Source of the DNA: Prorocentrum cordatum
Taxonomy: Eukaryota; Sar; Dinophyceae; Prorocentrales; Prorocentraceae
Assembly (NCBI GenBank): GCA_963575745.1
Contig: CAUYUJ010020722.1
Coordinates: 105,001 to 151,599 of the forward strand
DNA length: 46,599 bases
Reading direction: 5' to 3'
The stretch's first letter is position 1. Each line of letters begins with the position of its first letter. This document shows, one piece after another, positions 9,813 to 17,699 of this stretch. The position numbers and the translations under genes are program-made. The notes under the pieces are model-generated. The model was not told where the DNA came from, searched no databases, and worked only from the letters and a program-made list of their open reading frames with translations.

Positions 9813-12722
9813 CTCAACATGCGCCTGGACGCCCTCGCTCTGGCCGACGCGGCGTCGGAGCCCAAGTCGACTGTAGCTCTGACATGCTGCACAGGGATAC
9901 CTTTGCCAACAAGCCGACGCTCCAACTCCATCCCGATCTCGTCGGAGCTGGCAACTAACTTAGTCTTGTCTGAGATCTTCAAACGCAACTCCTTGAGGCC
10001 AGAAGCCATCGCAGTAGCCGTGCAATCTACATTCTCAATGACCTTCTTCTTCTGGTCCTCCGTCCGACCGACGATGTCATCTATGTAGCTGCACAGCCCA
10101 GCAGGAGGGCAAGCACGGTGAACGCTGTCAAGAAGTTGGCGTACCCTAACTTTGGACATGGTAACGCCATGCCCCGGACCTGCAACAATGGACCCAGAGA
10201 TCACTAACCCGTCAGAGCTCATTTGCCCTTTCTTGAGGAGCCTAGGCGAAGCATACATACCGACCTCCAGCAGCATCACCACTGCTGGGAAGGCAATCGA
10301 GAGCCCAGCCTGAAGCAGAAGAACGAAAGATACAGAATCGTCGAACTTGGTAAGGTCGAGGGTCGCGTGCTCGAAGGAGAAGGCCTGCGCGCCCGCGTCC
10401 ATCACACCACGTATCAAGGCGGCTCGAAGCGCTGGCGACCCTGCAAGAGCCGTGTCCCAAAACGCCGACATACAAGCAGACCATTCTCCAGTCACTTTCG
10501 CACGTATCTTCGACCACACCTTGTGCAGGGTCGGCACCAGGCCAAGGACTCTGTTGCCCCCAGCTTCCTTAGGGATCGCCGCTCCGAGCACCGAACATAA
10601 GGGCGACGGCCACGCCCCACAGGCTTCGATGTCATCAAACAACTGCACCAACTGCTGCCTAGCAACCAGGGGCTGTCGCTGAATATCGATCGGGCTGAGC
10701 ACATCAGAGCCCTTGGCCTTTTTAGCTAGAAGTAATGCAGCATCAACATCCACCATCGTGATAGCTTGGAGCGGACAACGACACATCGTATGCTGAATAT
10801 CTGATCGGCTGTTCACTGGGCCCCGCCACATAGCGTTCCATTCCGAAGCAGACTGCTGTAACATCGCTTGCTTGTCAGTGGTCACCGCGCCCGAAGTGTC
10901 ACGCCCTTCCCATTCCAGAGGCTGCGGCTGCTTCACATGTCGATGCACCGCCCCTGGCTTGGAAGTCCACGTCTCCTTGACCCACTGCGTGAATGAGGCT
11001 CTGGAAGAGACGAAGGCCCTCGACGACGACAGGTCAGCCCACTTACGAGTGCGATCAACCACGTCAGCAAGTTGACCATGCGGGACGCGATCCAAGTTTG
11101 CTTCCATCTTCTTCCAAAGGCCGACAACACCGGGATCTGCTTTCTTGCCCAAATAATCGTCATCCTCCCCATCAGGTAACTGTCCTATCTTGGCTTGAAC
11201 CTCGCGCACACAGAAGGCAGCTTGATCAGGATCCGACTGATTGTAACGGAGAGCAGCATATCGGATGACAAGAGTGCTCACCATACCCCACCACTCAGCC
11301 TGTTCGTTCTTCAGATGGGCCCTGTCTGGAGATGCCGTGACCTTGGCCCAGTAGAAGCCAGGGCCGCGGGCGCGACCCGAGCAAGGCTGCCAATTCTCTG
11401 GGTCCATCTCTTCATGCAGGAGCACAGAACTTTGCAGTACCGCAATCCAAGCAGCATGAGACCTGTCCAAGTTAGCTCTGGCATCCTTCAGCCAATCGAA
11501 CACAAAGTGCTTACTGCGGTCAATAGCAGAATACTTGCCACCGGCGCCGATCGGTGTATCATCGTACAAAGAGGGCGCGCCCTCCTCCCAAATCTGCTGC
11601 CCCGCGGCCGCCCAACTCTCCTCAGACATCGCAAACGAGACAGCTGGTGTCGAAGGCTCGGCAGGCGGTTCCAGCTCCCCAAAGCCCTCGTAGAGCTCAG
11701 GCGGGATGGCAAGAAGGCGACGCTGCCGCTGCTCCTCACGCTTCTTCGCCCTCGTGCTTTCAGGATCAGGCCCAACGCGCGGACGCTCTCGAACTGGAAG
11801 CGGCTTCGGAGCAGCAAGCTGCTGATACCACCTCTGAGCACGTGCAGCCTCGACCTTGATTACAACTCCACAGTGTGTGTTCCATGGGACACGGAGCTCT
11901 GCGTGCAAGCTCCATCTTGGGCATCCCACGCGCATCAAACCATAGTCATACATGCGCCCTGGGCCTCTGTCACACGTGGCCCGACAGCTCGGCGTGATGA
12001 TGCTCGCGCCCAGCTTGGTCGGCCAGCCCGTGGCCGCGAGGGCGCTCGGCTCGATGTTCCAGTCGGCCATGACGAGCCAGGGGTCCGCGAGGGCCCTCGT
12101 GCAGGACCCCAAGGCCACGAGCACCTCGTTGTTCCAGCCCCTCGCTCCAGGTCCTGGCAGCAGGTATGCCGCAACCAGCACGGCGTTGCCGCTCCTCGTG
12201 TGCAGGACTGTCGGAAACAGACCCCCGGCAAGGGCCCCCACGCCCTGCAGACCTTGCGGTGGCCCGAGCACTCTCAAAACTCGTGGCCGCGATGTGTTCC
12301 TTGGTCAGAATGCATTCGCCACCCGACGGGCGTGCAGCAGAATACGCCATCCTCCAGTCATCCTTGTCAATCGAGTGGCAGACATCTTGCATGCCATTCT
12401 CACTCTTGTGCATCTCAGCGAGGGCCGCGGCGCTGCGCTCCTGCTCATGAGCTGAGAACCTAGCAGCCTGAGGCCCCAACTCCATCATGTTGCCGAGGAA
12501 GATGTCCAAGGCATCCTGATCCTCGAGCGACCCACGTGCAGGTACAGCTGCAGGCACTGCAGCATCAGGACCAGGGAGCAACTTGCCGTCAAAGGCGAGT
12601 CGCATCATCACCTGTGCCCTTGCCAGCAGCGAGGCCCTCGCCCTTGCCAGCCTCGGCGGCGGCCTCCGCGGCAGAGGCCGTGGCGTTGTCCTTGGTGCGC
12701 TGCAGCATGGCCCTCTGCTCAA
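9725..12722 (-). pseudogene. LINE-1 endonuclease-reverse transcriptase ORF
   Basis: The main open block is 850 codons (12277-9725), preceded by the start of the endonuclease in another frame (IAATSFESARATARSAGRGG, about 12300-12230). The EN part shows the conserved ADWNIEPSALAATGW block (Asp and Asn near residues 72-74) and, in place of SDH, WNTHCG. A long spacer follows. The RT shows KGSD, the block IPKEAGGNRVLGLVPTLHKV, motif A LDLTKFDDS, motif B region GSIVAGPGHGVTMSK, motif C YIDD (residues 731-734, genome about 10087-10076) and KISDKTKL. Both catalytic aspartate sites are present, so this RT block itself looks intact, while its surroundings are frameshifted. The protein would nick DNA and reverse-transcribe its own mRNA at the target. 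The apparent start at 12277 is an artefact of the frameshift. Confidence 0.85.
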
Positions 12723-13300
12723 TTCGCGGGGACACTCTGCTTGACCTTGCTGGGGGCCGCCGTCGACTCAGAAGCTGACGCAGCCGCCGAGCCAGCGCCG
12801 GGGGAAGAGCCAAGCACCATCCCCCCCCCCTGGAGCCGAGTTGCCCGAGGCGTCCCGCTTGCGCCTCTTGGCGGCGGCCTCAGTGTCCGCCGCCTCAGCC
12901 TCGTCGAGCAGCGCTTGACGCTCCCTCTGCTTGGCCTACGCTTGCCTGGCGACCTCCTGCAGCTGCCCCTGGAAGGCCTCGAGAGCAGCCTTGTCCTCGG
13001 CCTCCAGCTGGCCCATGCACTCGGAGAGGGCAGGGTCGACCGCGAAAAGCTGCGACTGCTGAGAGCCGCCCTTGCCCCTGGCCTCAGGCGGAGCGGCAGT
13101 TTCCTGAACCTGCAGGCGGTGCAGCTCCGCGGCCACGACCTCCTCCGCCGCCTCGTCGAACTTCTTCTGAGCCATCTCGAGGAACTGACGGGCACACTCC
13201 AGACTCTTGGCGGCCCTCTCCAGCCCCTCCTGCTTGCGCGAGCAGCCCGCCGTGGCCTCCTTGAGCATGGCGTGTGCAGGCTTGACTCGGCAACACCCCA
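12720..13300 (-). pseudogene. LINE-1 coiled-coil segment of first ORF
   Basis: On the minus strand from about 13297 the frame reads an alanine/glutamate/glutamine-rich stretch with heptads (FLEMAQKKFDEAAEEVVAAE) to a TAG at 12936-12938. Past the stop the same frame continues (RQALLDEAEAADTEAAAKRR) until a run of C (plus 12821-12830), where one more base change leads to a short basic tail ending at TGA near 12720. This matches the coiled-coil part of ORF1-like proteins that precede the endonuclease in LINEs and are thought to bind element RNA; that role is inferred. It is separated from the zinc-finger part by the nested element at 13301-13488. Confidence 0.6.
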
Positions 13301-13488
13301 ACATACTTATACTATATGTGCGTCGCCCCCCCCAGGGGCGACGCGCGCACCGAGAAATCTTATAGTATATGCGTCGTGGCGGGCGCTTTCTGGCCACACC
13401 GCTCGGGAAACGATATACTACAAGATGGGTATACTATAGGTTCGGGTCGGACGCGCGCCTCCAAGGAGGACATATAGTATTAGTATGT
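13301..13488. mobile_element. Short TIR element nested in LINE-1
   Basis: The element has 19-bp terminal inverted repeats, ACATACTTATACTATATGT at 13301-13319 and the complement of ACATACTAATACTATATGT at 13470-13488 (18 of 19 match). The element is 188 bp and is flanked by CCA at 13298-13300 and 13489-13491. Further TATACTATA-like words lie inside at about 13361 and 13412-13438. It splits the LINE-1 ORF1 region between the zinc-finger part and the coiled coil, so it inserted after the LINE. Three-base duplications occur in several DNA transposon superfamilies; the family is not identified. Confidence 0.7.
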
Positions 13489-13489
13489 C

Positions 13490-14088
13490 CATGTGCGTCC
13501 CATTGACAGCAGGGACCGCCACCTGCTCCTTCGAGGACGCGAGCGCGGCGAACTCCGAAGCCAAGCGGGCCGCATCGGGATCCGACGGGAGAGCCCCACG
13601 CGCGCACGAGCGCCTGCGAGAGGCAGCCGCCCAAGCTGGCGAGGGACGGGGGCGCGCTGCGACGACTGGCCGCCCTTGGTGCCCCTCCTCCTCCTCCTCC
13701 TCCTCCTCCTCCTCCTCCTCCTCCTCCCCCTCCTCCCCCACTTCCCCCTCCTCCCCCTCCTCCTCCTCCTCCTCCGAGCCGCTCGCCCGTGGCGCCCACC
13801 ACGTACCGCTGAGAGACGTAGACCAGCCTGGCATGGGCGGCTGGCACACCGCGCGCAAACGCCATCCTGCCTCTTCAACCTCCAGTTCCACGCCCGATTG
13901 CCGCAGTGAGCGCAGGTCGGGGAGCCACGCTTCGGAGACTGAGGCATCCGCTCCGGCAGGAGCCCACAAAACTTGCAGTGCCTGGCTGGGCAGACAGCCA
14001 GGGAGACACGCACTATAGCCGAAGGGCAGACCGTGTGCGCGGACACGGGATCGCAGGCGGGGGCGCACTTCCCCCGTGCCAAACTCAA
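13490..14088 (-). pseudogene. LINE-1 N-terminal CxxC zinc-finger ORF
   Basis: This is the first coding segment after the spliced-leader relic. It has three CxxC pairs in about 45 residues: CKFCG (about 13977), TCAHCG and GVCARC, a pattern suited to binding one or two zinc ions and perhaps nucleic acid. It then runs into the CTC tract at 13685-13785, read as poly-R, poly-E or poly-G depending on frame. Past the tract the frame continues with an alanine-rich segment (EFAALASSKEQVAVPAVNGT) up to the nested element. The annotated left start at 14088 is a TTG; no clear ATG was found, so the true start is unknown. Zinc fingers at the N terminus are common in ORF1 regions of LINEs. Confidence 0.6.
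13685..13785. repeat. (CTC)n microsatellite inside LINE-1 ORF1
   Basis: CTC/TCC units with CCC interruptions. They lie within the element's first ORF, so the tract either encodes a low-complexity linker or expanded after insertion. Confidence 0.9.
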
Positions 14089-14112
14089 ATCCTCAGAGCC
14101 TCCCGCTACGGA

Positions 14113-14134
14113 GTTGAGCCCAAATGGCTACGGA
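14113..14134 (-). other. Dinoflagellate spliced-leader relic (LINE-1 5' end)
   Basis: The minus strand reads GTAGCCATTTGGGCTCAA within a 22-base match to the dinoflagellate spliced leader (core GTAGCCATTTTGGCTCAAG), with 20 of 22 positions identical: a T to G in the T-run and a final G to C. It lies immediately 5' of the LINE-1 coding region on the same strand. It is followed at 14112-14105 by TCCGTAGC, the first eight bases of a second leader. Such relics are left when a trans-spliced mRNA is reverse-transcribed and reinserted. Confidence 0.75.
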
Positions 14135-14149
14135 GGAGGCTGAGGAGGA

Positions 14150-14272
14150 GGCGGAGTAGGAGGAGGAGGAGGAGGAGGAGGAGGGAGGAGGGAGGAGGGA
14201 GGAGGGAGGAGGAGGAGGGAGGAGGAGGAGGGAGGAGGACGAGGGAGGAGGGAGGAGGGAGGAGGGAGGACG
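14150..14272. repeat. (GGA)n microsatellite upstream of LINE-1
   Basis: GGA/GGGA purine tract on the plus strand (TCC on minus) lying 5' of the spliced-leader relic. It has the same strand polarity as the tract at the other end of the element. Confidence 0.9.
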
Positions 14273-14486
14273 ACTATGTCGTTGTCCCTCCGAGGACGAC
14301 GACCGGTGCGCGTGGCACGTCCAGGCGAGCCGCAGCGTGAGGGCCACTGTGGGCCAGCCGGGCAAGTCCGCCGCGATGCGCCTCCGCCGGAGCAGGCGCG
14401 CCGCTGTCGGGGGTGCGGCGAGCTCTGGGCAGAGGTCCGGGGCAGCGATACGTGGGGGGGGGGGGGGGAATAGGCATAAGGTCAAG

Positions 14487-14645
14487 TCGGGCCTGTCCCT
14501 CTGCAGGAGGTGTTTTCGAATTTTCAGAATTGGTAAGAAAATAGTGTGGGGACGATGTTTTGAGTATTTTTTGAGCATTTGGGCTCTTTCAAACAAGTAT
14601 TTTGTATTGTTCGCCCAAAACCCCCATGTAGGAGGACAGGTCCGG
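14487..14645. mobile_element. Family B TIR element, copy B1
   Basis: Left end TCGGGCCTGTCCCTCTGCAG and right end complementary to it through AGGAGGACAGGTCCGG, with an AT-rich core containing AAAATAG, GTGTGGGGACGA and TTCGCCCAAAACCCCC. The core matches copies at 26493-26643 and 29668-29821. It lies within a family D repeat. No clear target duplication is seen in this copy. Confidence 0.7.
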
Positions 14646-14748
14646 CTGAAGCCTAGGGGGGGATGCATCGACCCCCAGTCGCCCGCCCATGATGGCCGAT
14701 AGGGGCCCGATGGCCAAAACCTGCCCAGGAGGGTGCGGACTCACTATC

Positions 14749-14918
14749 TCGGGTCGGGCGAAAGGGGGGGATTGGGAAAGGGGGGGTTCGGCCTCACCGA
14801 GGGGCCCATTCCTCGATACATGGGGCGTCTCCCGGCGCCGGGAGGCGCCGGGAAAATCAGCTACGTGAGCTGATTCTCAAACCCCCCCTTTGCTATCCCC
14901 CCCTTTCGCCCGACCCGA
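14749..14918. mobile_element. Family P TIR element with CTATC duplication
   Basis: Terminal inverted repeats start TCGGGTCGGGCGAAAGGGGG on the left and are its complement on the right (about 45 bp of imperfect pairing). The 170-bp element is flanked by CTATC at 14744-14748 and 14919-14923. The centre is a further hairpin, AATCAGCT-ACGTG-AGCTGATT. It has no coding capacity. Confidence 0.75.
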
Positions 14919-14923
14919 CTATC

Positions 14924-16235
14924 GGAGGTCTATCGCCGATCCGTCGGCGGTGTATCGCCGATTCCAGGCCGATGCATCCCCCCTCTGTGCGAGCCCCCCC
15001 CGTATCGCTGCCCCTCGAGAGGGTGCCGAGCTGGCCAGGCGCCGAGCACCGAGCGCCTCCCGACGCGCAGCTGGCCGGCTACGCGTTGGCGGCCGGCTAC
15101 GCGTTGTGGACGTGAGCTCTCTCTCTCTTTTCTTTTTCTCTCTCCCTCTCTCTCTCTCTCTCTCTTTCTTTTTCTCACACTCTCTCTCTCTCTCTCTTTC
15201 TCTCCCCTCTCTCTCTCTCTTTCTCCCACTCTCTCTCTCTCTCTCTCTATCCCACATCCACCCTTGTTCCGCCCTTCTCCTCTTCCCATCTCTCTTTTTC
15301 TTTCCCCGCCTTTTTGGTTATTTACCCGGCAAGCGGGTGCTGTGATACATTTTTCGTTTCTTATCATGTGCGTTTAGGGGTGACGAGTGAGAGCCTGAGT
15401 GGTGGTCTGGCTCCCCCGCCCGCCTGTGTGCGAGGTGCTGTCGTCGCCCCCTTCTCCGCACTTCTCTCGCTCCTTCCTCCGACCCCTGCTGCCGTTGCTC
15501 TCCCGGGCCGTCCACCTCGTGGGCCTTTTTGGTAAGTGGTGCGTGCACGATGATTTTTTTTGACATGCCGTTCCCACGCATGTCGTTTTTGCATGGCGCC
15601 TCTCTGTCTCACAGTTGCGCCACCACCGCTTTGCCCGTGCGCCTAGACGTGCACGGCATCTCTCAGGGGACGACGGAACCCAAGAACATATGAAAGCATA
15701 TGGGGATTTCAGGGGGGTGTGTATCATCGACTTCATCTGTTTGTCCATGGGCCCCTTTCAAGAGGGGAGAGACCCCCGAGGGGAGACCGTCCAGCAGGGC
15801 GGCCCTCGGCTGTCCATAAGCACCCGTCTGCATGGGGTGCTATATGTTGGCCGACGCCGACAGGCCTGCGCAGCTACCAGGGGTATGGAGGCCCTCTCCC
15901 TCCCTCTCTCTCCACTTTTACCTCGGTGGCGAGCTCAGGGGGGAAGGCAGAGGGAGCACTCTGGTGGCTGCGCAGCGTCGACTGCTGAAGGGGAGAGGTG
16001 GAACTGCGCGCCGTCGCGCGGCTGAGACTTCCCTACTCCTTCTCCTCCTCCTCCTCCTCCTCCTCCTCCTCCTCCTCCGCCTCACGCTGTGCTTGGCAAG
16101 AGGCGACTGCGATCGCCCTCCGCGCCGCCGACCGGGTCCTGGGGCCGGAGGTTGGCCGTCCGTCGGGTGTGGAGCCTGCGAGGGGCTGGGTTCCCGAGGC
16201 ACTGCCGGAGCGCAGGCCATATTCAAACGACGCGA
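14924..16235. other. Intergenic with CT and CTC microsatellites
   Basis: A family D-like block is at 14930-14985, a (CT)n tract at 15117-15250 and a (CTC)n tract at 16038-16080. A shortened family A-like stretch (ACATATGAAAGCATATGGGG to GGGCCCCTTTCAAGAGGGG) is at about 15675-15775. No gene is recognised. Confidence 0.6.
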
Positions 16236-16402
16236 AGATCGGGACAAAATCGGATCGGGATAACTCGAAATCTGTGAGAATCGGCGGGTTTGGAGGATGT
16301 ATTGGGCGCCGCGGGCGCTCCAGAGCGTTCCGGAACGCTCTGAGAGCGCTCCGGAACGCTCTGGAGCGATTTATCCCGATCCTAGCCCTGTTTTACATAC
16401 GC
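16236..16402. mobile_element. Palindrome-cored inverted-repeat element
   Basis: Ends GGATCGGGATAACTCG (about 16252-16267) and the complement of GGATCGGGATAAATCG (about 16369-16384) are inverted repeats. The core at 16316-16368 is a near-perfect 53-bp palindrome built of GCTCCAGAGCGTTCCGG and its complement. It looks like a foldback element. Outer boundaries are approximate and no target duplication was identified. Confidence 0.5.
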
Positions 16403-17159
16403 CAAAGCGAGACCTTGGATTCGTGATGCTTTGCCCGTGGGTTGTGAGCAGGCCGCTGCTGGTATCTCGCCTAGCAGCAGCGGCCCTTTGGGGCGTCCAG
16501 GGATGAGGCCCCCGAAGGGGTCTCTGAGTCGATCACGGCTTCTGGTAGTAATAGGGCTGGCCACGCTGTGCCTAGTACGGTTGGCCCTGTGGGTTCCCAT
16601 AGGCCTACTTGTTTAGTAGCGCCCCTGGGGCTCCAGATGCTGTGTCTAGTACCTGCCCGCCCTACGAACTCATCCTGACTGGGCTCGCCCGACCGCATTG
16701 AGAAATCAATCGGCTGGGTGTCACCCGCGGACGGGGCTTCCCTGAAGCGGTAAACCGCCACGCGGCTAGGGTAGCCGCCCATTTTAACCCTCGTGGCTCT
16801 CTTGATTTCGTGCCTACGGAGTGCGTTTGGCTTGCGTTCCTCTCCCACTTCCTCCTCCTCCTCCTCCTCCTCCTCCTCCTCCTCCTCCTCCTCTTCCTTC
16901 TTCCCTTGTTTTTCGCAGCCCCGCAGACTTGCACACACCGATTTTGAGACACACCACAAGTGTGACGTCAAGTCGGCCGCGGCCAATTAGCCAGATGAAT
17001 CATTCAGCGTCTCAGTGCCGCTTGCTTGGCACCTCTGGCAGTCAGCAATCGAAGTGTTGTTGACGTTTGCAGTCAACAGGCTGACGCCGTTCCGCTGACC
17101 CTCTTAGGAACAACGAGTCCACTGGTGAGGTCTGGTCGAGCCTCTTGAGCATTCGTCTG
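16403..17159. other. Intergenic, no gene recognised
   Basis: Contains a GGCCGCTGCTG/CAGCAGCGGCC hairpin at 16450-16484 and a (CTC)n tract at 16848-16896. No protein or RNA gene could be recognised. Confidence 0.5.
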
Positions 17160-17411
17160 GTGCCTTGTTGGGGCCTCTGGGGGGCCTCTCGGGGCTTCTG
17201 GGGGGTTCTTGGGCGCCTGCTTGCGGTCTGGAGGTCCTCTTGGGACGGAAGGCTCGAAATGTCAGTTCGAGTTGCCCTTCTTGGGCCCCTCTTGTGCCAC
17301 TATTAGGGCTCTCTTGGGCGCCTCTGGGGCTGTCTTGGGGCCCCCTTGCGGCAATCTTGGGCCGTCTTGGAGCCCTCTTCGGGGCTTCTTTGGCCGTCTT
17401 GGAGCGATCTT
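17160..17411. repeat. Degenerate TCTTGGGGCC minisatellite, array 1
   Basis: Loosely repeated words TCTTGGGGCC, GTCTTGGAG and CCTCTTGGG, roughly 12 bp apart, read LGxLLG-like peptides without any fixed motif. The same words form arrays at 30505-30775 and 33775-34260. Confidence 0.65.
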
Positions 17412-17683
17412 TGGGGAGTGGTTTGTGATTTCTGAAGCCCCCGTCCCTCATTACAGTGCTTGGCCCCCTTCCTCTCGCGCGCCGCCGCTGTTTCAAGCCT
17501 CGAGCGCAAACCGCTGTTTTTCGACATGGGAGTGTAGCAAAGGCGTCCGTCCAACTGCAAATTCAATATTTCTTATCCCCCTTACGCTCACATCTTACTT
17601 TCGCTCACCCTCTTGTTCTGCTTCCCCTTCTTCCTGCAGATTTTCCTGGAGGTCTTCTCTCCGAAACGCCGGCTGGCGCTTCA
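17412..17683. repeat. Dispersed repeat family E, copy 1
   Basis: About 270 bp matching 25054-25316 base by base with roughly three quarters identity by eye. Shared blocks include CATTACAGTGCTTGG, GCCTCGAGYGCAAACCG, TTCGACAKGGGAG and GAGGTCTTCTYTCCGAARCG. The ends show a weak inverted similarity (AGTGG at each side). No conserved reading frame links the two copies, so this is probably a non-coding transposable or duplicated unit. Confidence 0.7.
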
Positions 17684-17699
17684 TCCCCACTAGCGGAGC

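Larger units (their letters stand above)
8617..14134 (-). mobile_element. LINE-1: near full-length non-LTR retroelement copy
   Basis: Reading on the minus strand from 14134 to 8617 the order is: spliced-leader relic, CxxC zinc-finger protein, coiled-coil segment, APE-like endonuclease, reverse transcriptase, CCHC tail, stop at 8661-8663 and about 45 bases of 3' UTR. This is the layout of the EN-RT retroelements common in dinoflagellate genomes. The copy is dead as it stands: frame changes near 12830 (C/G run), 12605, 12200-12280, 9770, 9345 and 8930, and in-frame stops at 12936-12938 and 9486-9488. The 3' UTR has a CCCACGTGTGTGGG hairpin and a doubled CAGCAGAATC before the TCC tract. Both ends abut TCC (minus sense) microsatellites. 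Confidence 0.85.

Noticed and set aside
16766-16797. GTAGCC-CATTTT words resembling the leader
   Set aside because: A three-base insertion and no match after the T-run; best treated as chance.
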